A stretch of 64,000 nucleotides of DNA from Ruegeria sp. ANG-R (GTDB lineage: Bacteria; Pseudomonadota; Alphaproteobacteria; Rhodobacterales; Rhodobacteraceae), in assembly GCF_000813985.1 (NCBI RefSeq), contig NZ_JWLJ01000001.1, forward strand, positions 292,961-356,960, written 5' to 3'. The notes below the pieces were generated by a model. It saw nothing but the letters and a program-made list of their open reading frames with translations. It was not told the DNA's origin and made no database searches. Below are positions 1-7,996 of the stretch, one piece after another (position 1 is the first letter of the stretch; the number at the start of each line of letters is the position of its first letter). The translations under genes were made by a program, and so were the position numbers.

Positions 1-365
1 GGCGCGGCGGCGACTGGATGATCGATGGCAAGCCTATGCCGCGCGCCGCCATGGCCGGGTCGCAAATCACGGTGTTCGAGAACTACGGACAGGTGTTCGG
101 GATAGTCGACCCGCTTGACCGCGACGCAAGTGCTGCCGGTGATACGAATGTGGTCGAGGCTCCGATGCCCGGATTGGTCAAGGCCGTCTTCGCCAGTGCC
201 GGACAATCGGTGAAGGAAGGCGAACGGCTGGCCGTTCTGGAGGCGATGAAGATGGAGCACTCGTTGCTGGCTGCCCGTGACGGTGTGGTCGCAGAAGTGC
301 TGGCCGAAGCTGGCGCTCAGGTCGAGGCAGGGGCGGCATTGGTGCGCCTTGAGGATAACGCTTGA
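1..365 (+). CDS. mccA: Methylcrotonyl-CoA carboxylase biotin-containing (alpha) subunit, C-terminal part
   Basis: The 5' part lies outside the window; the reading frame is open from base 3. The visible ~120 residues are the end of a biotin-dependent acyl-CoA carboxylase alpha subunit and contain a biotinyl-carrier domain with the biotinylation motif EAMKMEH (Lys codon at 249-251). The enzyme carboxylates its acyl-CoA in the cytosol using bicarbonate and ATP. Choice of methylcrotonyl-CoA as substrate rests on context: HMG-CoA lyase and a methylglutaconyl-CoA hydratase follow, which are the next steps of leucine degradation. A propionyl- or geranyl-CoA carboxylase subunit cannot be excluded from this fragment. 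Its stop overlaps the TTG start of the next gene by four bases (TTGA). Confidence 0.82.
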   Translation, partial: RGGDWMIDGKPMPRAAMAGSQITVFENYGQVFGIVDPLDRDASAAGDTNVVEAPMPGLVKAVFASAGQSVKEGERLAVLEAMKMEHSLLAARDGVVAEVLAEAGAQVEAGAALVRLEDNA

Positions 366-985
366 GCGATTTGAAGCTTATAGGTTACGGCCACAGCGTC
401 TATTCAAGGTCCGTGCGCATTGCATTGGAAGAACTGGCTCTTCCATATCTTTGGGAGGAGGCCGATCCCTTCGATGAAGGGGTGAAGTTTCACCCTTTCA
501 ACAGGGTTCCAGTGCTTTTCGATGGCAACATTAGGATTTACGAATGCTGGGCAATTCTTGAATATCTCTATCGGGTTTGTGATCGGTATCCCGAAAGAAA
601 TCCGCTTGCGAATGCACGCGCTGCGCAACTGGCCGGTATCGCTTCTGCTTACGCATACTGGCCGCTTGTTCGTTGCGTTTATTCACATGGCGTATTTCGG
701 CCGGCGCTGAACTTGGACTGGGATCAATCCAAAATTGACACGGGCCTTGCTGAGGCATCGGTCGTCCTGAAAGCGTTAGAAGAGATCGCTGCGGATGGCG
801 TTGTTCTTGCTGCGGGCTGCGCGCCCGAGGATTGTATTTTGTTTCCAATGATTGATGCGTTCGGGCGGTATCCAGCTGCTGCGGAAATGCTTGCAGGATA
901 CCCCAACCTGAATTCATGGTGGGGGCGGACGAAGCGGCAAAAGACAATAGCCGCTACTTATCTCCCACTGACACCTGAGTCGTGA
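362..985 (+). CDS. Glutathione S-transferase family protein
   Basis: 207 residues with a thioredoxin-like N-terminal domain (about residues 1-80, beginning SDLKLIGYGHSVYSRSVRIA, with the cis-Pro segment NRVPVLFDG) and an alpha-helical C-terminal GST domain. GSTs conjugate or reduce electrophiles with glutathione in the cytosol; the substrate is not predictable here. Start is TTG at 362, chosen because it overlaps the upstream stop by four bases and directly precedes the conserved first strand. Base composition is visibly less GC-rich than the flanking leucine genes, so it may be a later insertion into the operon. It has no known step in leucine breakdown. Confidence 0.85.
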   Translation: MSDLKLIGYGHSVYSRSVRIALEELALPYLWEEADPFDEGVKFHPFNRVPVLFDGNIRIYECWAILEYLYRVCDRYPERNPLANARAAQLAGIASAYAYWPLVRCVYSHGVFRPALNLDWDQSKIDTGLAEASVVLKALEEIAADGVVLAAGCAPEDCILFPMIDAFGRYPAAAEMLAGYPNLNSWWGRTKRQKTIAATYLPLTPES

Positions 986-1034
986 CGATGAGGTCACCTG
1001 AGGTAAGTGGGTGTGAAAACGAGGGGAGTGTAGA

Positions 1035-1889
1035 ATGGGTGAACGCGTAGAAGTCTTTGAAGTCGGGCCGCGCGACGGGCTCCAGAATGAAAAGCTTGAA
1101 ATCCCCGTGGCCGAGAAAGTGGCGCTTGTTGATTGTCTTAGCATGGCCGGCTTTAACCGGATCGAGGTCGCGAGTTTTGTCTCTCCGAAATGGGTGCCCC
1201 AGATGGCGGGCAGTGCCGGGGTTTTGGCGGGGATCACACGGGCAGACGGCGTGCGTTATGCTGCGTTGACGCCGAATATGCGCGGATACGAAGACGCACT
1301 TGCGGCCAAAGCGGATGAAATAGCGGTGTTTGCGTCCGCGTCGGAAGGGTTTTCAAAAGCGAATATCAACGCGACCATCGCCGAATCCATTGAACGGTTC
1401 GCGCCCATCCTCGAAGCGGCGCGGCATATTGATCTGCCGGTGCGGGGCTACGTCTCCTGCGTGACTGACTGTCCCTATGATGGACCAACCCCGCCCGAGA
1501 AAGTGGCCGAAGTGGCGGACGCGCTGTTTGCCCATGGCTGTTATGAGATTTCTCTGGGCGATACGATCGGGCAGGGAACTCCGGACAAGATTGCTCATAT
1601 GCTGCTGGCGGTACGGGAGCGGGTGCCGGTCACCCGGCTTGCGGGTCATTTCCATGACACCAACGGGCGGGCAATCGACAATATCGATGCGTCGCTTGCG
1701 CTGGGCGTACGGGTGTTTGATGCGGCAGTGGGCGGTCTTGGCGGCTGCCCCTACGCTCCGGGAGCGGCAGGTAATGTGGCGACCGAAGCGGTGGCTGCGC
1801 ATCTGGAACGTTTGGGATATGAAACCGGTTTGGATGCGTCTGTTCTGGAACAGGCCGCCGATATGGCGCGGGCAATGCGGGCGGATTAG
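1035..1889 (+). CDS. mvaB: Hydroxymethylglutaryl-CoA lyase
   Basis: 284 residues, the usual length for HMG-CoA lyase, which splits HMG-CoA into acetyl-CoA and acetoacetate as the last step of leucine degradation. A TIM-barrel HMGL-like domain spans nearly the whole protein. Visible signatures are EVGPRDGLQNEK near the N-terminus (catalytic Arg-Asp), HFHDTNGRA (metal-binding His residues) and the loop GGLGGCPYAPGAAGNV with the catalytic Cys. A GAGG-like ribosome site precedes the ATG. The gene lies three bases upstream of the next hydratase, so the two are co-transcribed. Confidence 0.95.
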   Translation: MGERVEVFEVGPRDGLQNEKLEIPVAEKVALVDCLSMAGFNRIEVASFVSPKWVPQMAGSAGVLAGITRADGVRYAALTPNMRGYEDALAAKADEIAVFASASEGFSKANINATIAESIERFAPILEAARHIDLPVRGYVSCVTDCPYDGPTPPEKVAEVADALFAHGCYEISLGDTIGQGTPDKIAHMLLAVRERVPVTRLAGHFHDTNGRAIDNIDASLALGVRVFDAAVGGLGGCPYAPGAAGNVATEAVAAHLERLGYETGLDASVLEQAADMARAMRAD

Positions 1890-1892
1890 GAT

Positions 1893-2675
1893 ATGTTCGA
1901 AACTGTTACCCTGAATACGGACACACGTGGCGTCGCGACTCTGGTGCTGAATCGCCCTGAAAAGCACAACGCGCTGTCAGCGCAGATGATTGCCGAACTG
2001 ACACAGGCGGCCGGACAACTTGCCAGCGATGAGGCGGTGCGCGTGGTCGTATTGGCCGCCTCTGGCAAGAGCTTCTGTGCCGGAGGTGATCTGGGATGGA
2101 TGCAGGCACAGATGGCCGCCGATTCCGAGACGCGCTTTGTTGAGGCGCGCAAGCTGGCCGAGATGCTGAATGCGCTGAACACTCTGCCCAAACCGCTGAT
2201 CGGGGCGTTGCAGGGCAACGCGTTCGGCGGTGGTGTAGGGATGGCCGCTGTCTGTGACGTGGCGATTGGCGTCGACAGCCTGAAGATGGGCCTTACCGAA
2301 ACCCGTCTCGGCCTGATTCCGGCAACTATCGGGCCTTATGTGATTGCCCGGATGGGGGAAGCGCGGGCAAGGCGGGTCTTCATGTCCGCCCGATTGTTTG
2401 ATGCGCACGAGGCCGTTGAGCTCGGGCTGCTGGCGAAGGCGGTGCCTTCTGACGCGTTGGCGGACGCGGTCGAGGCCGAGGTGCTTCCATATCTGTCCTG
2501 CGCGCCGGGCGCGGTGGCGTCGGCCAAGGAACTGGTACAGTCACTGGGTCCACGTATCGACGATGCGGTGATAGATCATACCATTCGTGGGCTGGTTGCG
2601 CGCTGGGAAACCGACGAGGCTCAAGAGGGAATCGCCGCCTTCTTCGACAAACGAAAACCTGTATGGAATAAATAG
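1893..2675 (+). CDS. liuC: Enoyl-CoA hydratase family, probable methylglutaconyl-CoA hydratase
   Basis: 260 residues of the crotonase fold. The oxyanion-hole regions GKSFCAGGDLGWMQ and GNAFGGGVGMAAVCDVAIG and the segment GLTETRLGLIPATIGPYV are present; the DL-WM variant after the first glycines is typical of bacterial methylglutaconyl-CoA hydratases. It would hydrate 3-methylglutaconyl-CoA to HMG-CoA, feeding the lyase directly upstream. Assignment to this substrate, rather than generic enoyl-CoA hydratase, rests on the motif and the neighbours. It is the last gene of the leucine cluster; no clear hairpin terminator is seen after it. Confidence 0.85.
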   Translation: MFETVTLNTDTRGVATLVLNRPEKHNALSAQMIAELTQAAGQLASDEAVRVVVLAASGKSFCAGGDLGWMQAQMAADSETRFVEARKLAEMLNALNTLPKPLIGALQGNAFGGGVGMAAVCDVAIGVDSLKMGLTETRLGLIPATIGPYVIARMGEARARRVFMSARLFDAHEAVELGLLAKAVPSDALADAVEAEVLPYLSCAPGAVASAKELVQSLGPRIDDAVIDHTIRGLVARWETDEAQEGIAAFFDKRKPVWNK

Positions 2676-2775
2676 GTTTAACCCTTTCTGATATGAACCA
2701 TAGCCGGTGTTGGCGATCAGCGCTCACCACCGAGGAAACACGTACAATAATACCCGCCTGCGCGTCTGTGTTCGG

Positions 2776-2804
2776 TTGACCCTCTGATCCCACAGGGATA
2801 CAGA
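2776..2804 (+). promoter_or_regulatory. Candidate promoter for the nuo operon
   Basis: In the 195-base gap before nuoA, TTGACC (2776-2781) is followed after 17 bases by TACAGA (2799-2804), an acceptable -35 and a weak -10 for the housekeeping sigma factor. The resulting leader would be about 60 bases. The rest of 2676-2870 shows no gene. The match could be chance; this is the best site seen by eye. Confidence 0.35.
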
Positions 2805-2870
2805 ATGTCCAGTCAACACGCCAATTGACGGCGCACCCGTTTTGGACTGTGCGCAGGAAAGGAGCTATTC

Positions 2871-3236
2871 GTGGAAGACCTGTTGCGGGAATATCTCCCG
2901 ATCCTGGTGTTTCTGGCCGTCGCCGCAGGCCTTGGAATCGTCTTGATTCTTGCCGCTGTGGTTCTAGCCGTCCGCAATCCCGACCCCGAAAAAGTCAGCG
3001 CCTATGAATGCGGTTTCAACGCGTTCGACGACGCGCGGATGAAATTCGATGTCCGATTCTATCTGGTCTCGATTCTCTTCATCATCTTCGATCTGGAAAT
3101 CGCCTTCCTGTTCCCATGGGCCGTCGGCTTCAAGGACATCAGCGATGTTGGATTCTGGTCCATGATGGTGTTCCTGGCGGTGCTGACCATCGGCTTTGCC
3201 TATGAATGGAAGAAGGGGGCCCTGGAATGGGAGTGA
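2871..3236 (+). CDS. nuoA: NADH-quinone oxidoreductase subunit A
   Basis: 121 residues with three hydrophobic membrane helices and the conserved loop [20 protein letters not shown], which lines the quinone entry region of complex I. NuoA is part of the membrane arm (with H, J, K). Start is GTG at 2871, preceded by AAAGGAG at a good distance; no in-frame ATG gives the full first helix. It is the first gene of the 19-kb complex I operon. The end overlaps nuoB by about ten bases. Confidence 0.96.
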   Translation: MEDLLREYLPILVFLAVAAGLGIVLILAAVVLAVRNPDPEKVSAYECGFNAFDDARMKFDVRFYLVSILFIIFDLEIAFLFPWAVGFKDISDVGFWSMMVFLAVLTIGFAYEWKKGALEWE

Positions 3237-3760
3237 TGACGGGCGCAAACACCGCGGGCGTCGACAAAGAGGTCGCGACCCAGGCCCTGAATGCCGAGCT
3301 GCAGGACAAAGGGTTTCTGCTGACCTCGACCGAAGACATCATCAACTGGGCCCGTACCGGGTCCTTGCACTGGATGACATTTGGTCTGGCCTGCTGCGCG
3401 GTTGAGATGATGCACACGTCGATGCCGCGCTACGATGCGGAACGGTTTGGTATCGCGCCCCGCGCGTCCCCCCGTCAGTCTGATGTGATGATCGTGGCCG
3501 GAACCCTGACCAACAAGATGGCCCCAGCACTGCGTAAAGTTTATGACCAGATGCCGGAGCCGCGCTATGTGATCTCAATGGGCTCCTGCGCGAATGGCGG
3601 TGGGTACTACCACTATTCCTATTCTGTCGTGCGCGGTTGTGACCGGGTTGTGCCCGTGGACATCTATGTGCCCGGCTGCCCTCCAACCGCTGAGGCATTG
3701 CTGTATGGCCTGATGCAGCTGCAACGCAAAATCCGCCGCACCGGCACCATTGTGCGATAG
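3227..3760 (+). CDS. nuoB: NADH-quinone oxidoreductase subunit B
   Basis: 177 residues. NuoB carries iron-sulfur cluster N2, which passes electrons to quinone; the cysteine pattern is complete: [10 protein letters not shown], then GSCANGGG and [12 protein letters not shown]. Possible starts are 3206, 3227 and 3236. 3227 was chosen because a GGGGG ribosome-site core lies eight bases upstream, and it gives a ten-base overlap with nuoA; 3236 (ATGA overlap) is almost as good. It sits at the matrix-like peripheral arm next to NuoD. A 31-base gap with a small inserted gene follows before nuoC. Confidence 0.96.
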   Translation: MGVMTGANTAGVDKEVATQALNAELQDKGFLLTSTEDIINWARTGSLHWMTFGLACCAVEMMHTSMPRYDAERFGIAPRASPRQSDVMIVAGTLTNKMAPALRKVYDQMPEPRYVISMGSCANGGGYYHYSYSVVRGCDRVVPVDIYVPGCPPTAEALLYGLMQLQRKIRRTGTIVR

Positions 3761-3791
3761 GCTTGAACTATGCTTACACGAAAGTTGAACT

Positions 3792-4109
3792 GTGTTTGAC
3801 AAGCTAAAGAAATACTTGGGTGCGGTGGTCATCCTGATCCCGCTTGCTGGATTCTTCGGCTATCGCGGATTCGAGCAGAATATCGAAAGTGTCGCGGTCG
3901 TTTGTCCTTCGCTGGTTGAAGGGGGTGATTGTGGGTGTGTGACCGAGAGGTTCAGAGCGAATTACGGAATCGTTCGTGGCGTGCTGGAAAACATGCCGAT
4001 AGTGCGGCACGGTTCAAGCCCTGATGATGAACGTCTAATGTCGGTGCTTGAAGAATCTGTCAGACAATGTGGTGCACGAATGGTCAGTTTTGATGGGGGC
4101 ACTTCATGA
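3792..4109 (+). CDS. Hypothetical small membrane-anchored protein inserted between nuoB and nuoC
   Basis: 105 residues, not recognised. GTG start at 3792, forced by an in-frame stop six bases upstream. Residues about 9-24 form a hydrophobic segment ([18 protein letters not shown]), suggesting one transmembrane anchor or an uncleaved signal. The rest is polar with Cys residues at VVCPSL, GDCGCV and QCGAR, which could pair in an oxidising compartment. The coding sequence is less GC-rich than nuoB and nuoC. It is coupled to nuoC through an ATGA overlap, so it is probably translated. Neighbourhood alone suggests, but does not show, a complex I link. Confidence 0.6.
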   Translation: MFDKLKKYLGAVVILIPLAGFFGYRGFEQNIESVAVVCPSLVEGGDCGCVTERFRANYGIVRGVLENMPIVRHGSSPDDERLMSVLEESVRQCGARMVSFDGGTS

Positions 4110-4711
4110 ACGAAGCACTCAAAGAACTCGGCGCGCAGTTGGAGCTGAAGCGGGCAGATTGCGTTCTGTCCTGGGATGTGACCCATGATGAGCTGAATGT
4201 CGATGTGGCTCCGTCGAACCTTGTGGAATTCATCGAATTCCTGAAAGCCGACCGTAGCTGCCAGTTCTCGACACTCGTTGACATTACCGGTGTCGACTAC
4301 CCCGAACGCGCCAAGCGGTTCGACGTGGTTTATCACTTCCTGTCGATGTACCAGAACCAGCGTATTCGCCTGCGGGTGTCGATCCGTGAAGAAGATATGG
4401 TGCCCTCGATTGTCGACGTACACCCCTCGGCCAACTGGTTCGAGCGTGAGGTGTTCGACATGTTCGGCATCTTGTTCTCGGGTCATCCCGATTTGCGGCG
4501 CATCCTGACCGACTATGGGTTCCGCGGCTATCCGCTGCGCAAGGATTTCCCGACCACCGGTTATACCGAAGTTCGCTACGACGAGGCGCAAAAGCGCGTG
4601 GTCTATGAACCTGTGTCGCTGGTGCAGGAATACCGTCAGTTTGATTTCATGTCCCCGTGGGAAGGTGCGAACTACATTCTTCCGGGGGATGAAAAACAGG
4701 AGACTGAATAA
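4106..4711 (+). CDS. nuoC: NADH-quinone oxidoreductase subunit C
   Basis: 201 residues, separate from NuoD (in some enterobacteria the two are fused). NuoC is the 30-kDa peripheral-arm subunit without cofactors. The family signature is clear around residues 110-155: [20 protein letters not shown], then [20 protein letters not shown]. Start at 4106 overlaps the preceding small gene by ATGA. Its TAA stop shares the last A with the ATG of the next tiny gene (TAATG), so translation is coupled onward. Confidence 0.96.
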   Translation: MNEALKELGAQLELKRADCVLSWDVTHDELNVDVAPSNLVEFIEFLKADRSCQFSTLVDITGVDYPERAKRFDVVYHFLSMYQNQRIRLRVSIREEDMVPSIVDVHPSANWFEREVFDMFGILFSGHPDLRRILTDYGFRGYPLRKDFPTTGYTEVRYDEAQKRVVYEPVSLVQEYRQFDFMSPWEGANYILPGDEKQETE

Positions 4712-4884
4712 TGGGTGGCATCTGGTGGCTGATCCTGTCTGCACTGACCATCATTCCGATGGTGAAGATATTGCCGTTTTTCGGGATCAACAAATACTGG
4801 TGCCTGCTCTGTCTGGTTCCCTTCGGCACGATCGCGTTGCTGTGGTGGGTCGGGCTTAAACTGCAAGAGTTGGAGCGCCGCTGA
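4711..4884 (+). CDS. Small two-helix membrane protein in the nuo operon (57 aa)
   Basis: 57 residues starting at the ATG that shares a base with the nuoC stop. Two hydrophobic stretches (GGIWWLILSALTIIPMVKI and CLLCLVPFGTIALLWWVGL) flank a short FFGINKYWC turn, and the tail LQELERR is charged. It looks like a helical-hairpin membrane protein. Not recognised as a complex I subunit. Coupling on both sides (TAATG before, TGATG after) supports real translation. It could be an assembly factor or a supernumerary subunit; no direct evidence. Confidence 0.6.
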   Translation: MGGIWWLILSALTIIPMVKILPFFGINKYWCLLCLVPFGTIALLWWVGLKLQELERR

Positions 4885-5009
4885 TGGGGCTGGGGGAACT
4901 GATCGCGCTGGGGGCGTTGGGGGTTCTGCTGGCCGGGGCCGCTGCCAAAGCGGCTGATGCGGAAAAGGTCCGGGTTCGGGCCGAAGCGAAGAAGAAACGA
5001 GGGCGTTGA
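4884..5009 (+). CDS. Very small protein with one hydrophobic helix and basic tail (41 aa)
   Basis: 41 residues beginning at the ATG within TGATG, sharing a base with the previous stop and ending in the TGATG that starts nuoD. Residues 3-24 are small and hydrophobic ([19 protein letters not shown]) and the end is strongly basic (AEAKKKRGR), a single-span topology with a cytoplasmic C-terminus. No family recognised. Reality rests on the two exact couplings and on the otherwise unexplained space between nuoC and nuoD. Confidence 0.5.
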   Translation: MGLGELIALGALGVLLAGAAAKAADAEKVRVRAEAKKKRGR

Positions 5010-6232
5010 TGGACGGCTCAAGATATGATGACGGCAGCACGGACGCGCTGAGCGGCGAGCAGAAGATCCGCAACTTCAACATTAACTTCGGCCCGCAACA
5101 CCCTGCGGCACACGGGGTTCTGCGTCTGGTGCTTGAGCTGGACGGAGAGATCGTCGAGCGTTGTGATCCGCATATCGGCCTGCTGCACCGTGGCACCGAA
5201 AAACTGATGGAAAGCCGGACGTATCTGCAGAACCTGCCGTATTTCGACCGTCTGGATTACGTGGCGCCAATGAACCAGGAACATGCCTGGTGTCTGGCGA
5301 TCGAAAAGCTGACCGGCGTCGAGGTGCCGCGCCGAGGCTCTCTGATCCGGGTTCTGTATTCCGAGATCGGACGTGTCCTGAACCATTTGCTGAACGTGAC
5401 AACGCAGGCCATGGACGTCGGCGCGCTGACCCCGCCTCTGTGGGGGTTCGAGGAGCGCGAAAAGCTGATGGTGTTCTATGAGCGCGCCTGCGGTGCCCGC
5501 CTGCATGCCGCCTATTTCCGGCCCGGTGGCGTCCACCAGGACCTGCCGCCAGAATTGCTGGACGATATTGAGGCATGGAGCCACGAGTTCCCCGCCGTTT
5601 TGGACGACATTGATGGGCTGCTGACCGAAAACCGCATCTTCAAACAGCGCAACGCCGATATCGGTGTCGTGACCGAGGATGACATTCAGAAATACGGCTT
5701 TTCGGGTGTTATGGTGCGCGGATCGGGACTGGCTTGGGACTTGCGTCGCGCGCAGCCCTATGAATGCTATGACGAGTTCGAGTTTCAGATCCCCGTCGGC
5801 AAAAATGGCGACTGCTATGACCGCTATCTGGTGCGCATGGAAGAGATGCGCCAGTCGCTGCTGATCATCCGTCAGGCGATCGCCAAAATCCGTGATTGCC
5901 CTGGTGACGTGCTGGCGCGTGGCAAAATTACTCCGCCGAAACGCTCGGACATGAAGACTTCGATGGAAAGCCTGATCCATCACTTCAAACTGTACACCGA
6001 AGGTTTCCACGTCCCTGCTGGCGAGGTCTATGCCGCCGTCGAGGCCCCCAAGGGCGAGTTTGGCGTCTATCTGGTCGCTGATGGCACCAACAAACCCTAC
6101 CGCGCCAAACTGCGTGCCCCGGGCTTCCTGCACCTGCAAGCCATGGACCACGTTGCCGGAGGCCACCAACTGGCCGACGTCGCCGCGATTATCGGCACCA
6201 TGGATGTTGTGTTCGGGGAGATTGATCGATGA
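5009..6232 (+). CDS. nuoD: NADH-quinone oxidoreductase subunit D
   Basis: 407 residues, 49-kDa peripheral subunit that forms the quinone cavity with NuoB. Diagnostic stretches are [20 protein letters not shown] near the N-terminus, [14 protein letters not shown], and the C-terminal [13 protein letters not shown] segment (here [20 protein letters not shown]) ending [15 protein letters not shown] at 5009 in TGATG is preferred over a TTG three bases upstream. It ends in an ATGA overlap with the next small gene. Confidence 0.97.
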   Translation: MDGSRYDDGSTDALSGEQKIRNFNINFGPQHPAAHGVLRLVLELDGEIVERCDPHIGLLHRGTEKLMESRTYLQNLPYFDRLDYVAPMNQEHAWCLAIEKLTGVEVPRRGSLIRVLYSEIGRVLNHLLNVTTQAMDVGALTPPLWGFEEREKLMVFYERACGARLHAAYFRPGGVHQDLPPELLDDIEAWSHEFPAVLDDIDGLLTENRIFKQRNADIGVVTEDDIQKYGFSGVMVRGSGLAWDLRRAQPYECYDEFEFQIPVGKNGDCYDRYLVRMEEMRQSLLIIRQAIAKIRDCPGDVLARGKITPPKRSDMKTSMESLIHHFKLYTEGFHVPAGEVYAAVEAPKGEFGVYLVADGTNKPYRAKLRAPGFLHLQAMDHVAGGHQLADVAAIIGTMDVVFGEIDR

Positions 6233-6630
6233 ATTGGAATGAGCTCTCCAACACAACAAGAGGATTGGTGTACTTGGGTGGATTGATTGTTTCCGGCGTG
6301 ATTGGTGGTTTTGTTGCTCGGCCATTTGTGGACGAAATCTCAAGCGCTGGCGAACAAATTGAGGAAGTTCGGGCGGAAATTGCTCAGCTACAAGAGCGCA
6401 TTGATGAACTTTTGACATCTGAAGATTTGGAGAAAATCAAGGATGATATCGAAGTTATGCAAAAAAGCGCATTGCTGTCGGGTTCAAAGGTCGTTGTTCG
6501 TCCGGATGGCTTTAAAGGTTATCGAATGGTGCACGGTAGGAATATCGGAGGCGAGGCGTTGCTGGTGCTCGGAGACAATGACGCCAGACTACCGAATGCT
6601 GAGACATTTGTATTGGAGAGAGTTGACTAA
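6229..6630 (+). CDS. Hypothetical membrane-anchored coiled-coil protein between nuoD and nuoE
   Basis: 133 residues, not recognised. A hydrophobic segment at about residues 13-30 ([18 protein letters not shown]) is followed by a heptad-rich helical stretch (about 38-80: [20 protein letters not shown], continuing to [10 protein letters not shown]), then a globular end. Topology suggests an inner-membrane anchor with a coiled coil. Its base composition is clearly lower in GC than nuoD and nuoE, pointing to later acquisition. It starts in an ATGA overlap with nuoD and its stop abuts the nuoE ATG, so it is inserted without disturbing coupling. Confidence 0.6.
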   Translation: MNWNELSNTTRGLVYLGGLIVSGVIGGFVARPFVDEISSAGEQIEEVRAEIAQLQERIDELLTSEDLEKIKDDIEVMQKSALLSGSKVVVRPDGFKGYRMVHGRNIGGEALLVLGDNDARLPNAETFVLERVD

Positions 6631-7731
6631 ATGCTCCGCCGTCTTCATCCCGAACAACCCGAAAGCTTTGCCTTTACCGCTGCCAACCAGCAATGGGCCG
6701 AAGCGCAGATCACAAAATACCCCGAAGGCCGTCAGGCCAGCGCGGTTATCCCGCTGCTGTGGCGCGCGCAGGAGCAGGAGGGCTGGTTGAGCCGTCCGGC
6801 GATTGAAACCGTCGCCGACATGCTGGGCATGGCTTACATCCGCGTGCTAGAGGTTGCTTCGTTCTACTTCATGTTCCAGCTGCAGCCGGTTGGTTCGGTC
6901 GCGCATATTCAGGTGTGCGGCACGACGTCGTGCATGATCTGCGGGGCCGAGGATCTGATTGCGGTCTGCAAGGACAAGATCGCCTCCAAGCCTCATGAAC
7001 TGTCCGCTGATGGTAAGTTGAGTTGGGAAGAGGTGGAATGCCTCGGGTCTTGCACCAATGCGCCGATGGCTCTTATCGGCAAAGATTACTACGAAGATCT
7101 GACGGCTGAGAACTTTGGTAGAATTCTCGATGATCTGGTTTCGGGCCAAGTGCCGACTCCGGGTCCTCAGAACGGGCGTTACGCGGCGGAGCCTCTGAAA
7201 GGGCTGACCAGTCTGACGGAGTATGACAGCGGCAGAACGCAGTATAACGCCAGCGTTCAGCTTGCGAGCGATCTGGGCGATACGGTCAAGCGCATCGACG
7301 GAACCGAGGTTCCGATCCTGACGCCGTGGCTGGGCAAGGATGGCAAGGCGGCTGCGACCAAAGCCGCGCCGAAGCCTCCCAAAGCTCCGGCTCCGGCGAA
7401 ACCTGCGGTGAAACAGGCCGCAGAAGCGAAGGCTGCGAAAGAGGATCAGCCGGAAACGCTGACCGGTGCGCGGGATGGCAAGCCCGATGATCTTAAAATG
7501 CTCAAAGGTGTGGGGCCAAAGCTGGAAGAAACCCTGAATGAGCTGGGTTTCTACCATTACGACCAGATTGCAAAATGGACGCCCGAGCAGGTGGCCTGGG
7601 TGGATGCGCGTCTGAAATTCAAAGGCCGGATTGAGCGGGATGGCTGGATCGAACAGGCTGCGAAACTGGCGGCGGGCGAGCAAACCGAGTTTGCCAAACG
7701 TGCCAAGGAAGATGGCACTTACGAGGACTAA
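6631..7731 (+). CDS. nuoE: NADH-quinone oxidoreductase subunit E with C-terminal helix-hairpin-helix extension
   Basis: 366 residues; ordinary NuoE is about 160-180. The N-terminal ~170 residues are the 24-kDa subunit with the [2Fe-2S] N1a cysteines in [11 protein letters not shown] and [10 protein letters not shown]. After a linker, an Ala/Pro/Lys-rich spacer (about 245-280) leads to a domain at about 286-345 beginning [20 protein letters not shown], a helix-hairpin-helix type found also in proteins annotated as 'flap endonuclease-1-like'. Such extensions are known in Rhodobacterales NuoE. The role of this domain is unknown. Confidence 0.94.
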   Translation: MLRRLHPEQPESFAFTAANQQWAEAQITKYPEGRQASAVIPLLWRAQEQEGWLSRPAIETVADMLGMAYIRVLEVASFYFMFQLQPVGSVAHIQVCGTTSCMICGAEDLIAVCKDKIASKPHELSADGKLSWEEVECLGSCTNAPMALIGKDYYEDLTAENFGRILDDLVSGQVPTPGPQNGRYAAEPLKGLTSLTEYDSGRTQYNASVQLASDLGDTVKRIDGTEVPILTPWLGKDGKAAATKAAPKPPKAPAPAKPAVKQAAEAKAAKEDQPETLTGARDGKPDDLKMLKGVGPKLEETLNELGFYHYDQIAKWTPEQVAWVDARLKFKGRIERDGWIEQAAKLAAGEQTEFAKRAKEDGTYED

Positions 7732-7761
7732 ACAGACGCCCGTCCGGGGCATCAGGACGAG

Positions 7762-7989
7762 ATGGATAAGGACAAGGAACAGGCCATCGCCCGTAAGGGC
7801 CGACATATCGGCATCGTCATCGCAGTGACGATGGTGATCTGGCTTGGCATGTCCCTATTCATCGGCCCGGCGCTGGGAATGCCGGGACGTTATGCGCTGC
7901 TGTTTGATTTCGCCGCTTTGGCAGGATTCATTTATGCGGGCGTCAACATATTTCAACTCTGGCGCATGCGTCAGGATAGCCAAGGGTAA
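7762..7989 (+). CDS. DUF5337-like two-helix membrane protein
   Basis: 75 residues: a charged N-terminus (MDKDKEQAIARKGRH), two hydrophobic helices (IGIVIAVTMVIWLGMSLFI and ALLFDFAALAGFIYAGVNIF) and a charged end. It resembles the DUF5337 family of small proteins found beside nuoE/nuoF in Rhodobacterales; the family name is from memory. GATGG start with GGACGAG upstream. It lies seven bases ahead of nuoF. A supernumerary or assembly role for complex I is an inference from position. Confidence 0.7.
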   Translation: MDKDKEQAIARKGRHIGIVIAVTMVIWLGMSLFIGPALGMPGRYALLFDFAALAGFIYAGVNIFQLWRMRQDSQG

Positions 7990-7996
7990 CTGAGCG

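Noticed and set aside
5018..6418. 466-codon minus-strand frame across nuoD and the 133-residue gene
   Set aside because: Antisense of conserved genes, no family features, no ribosome site.
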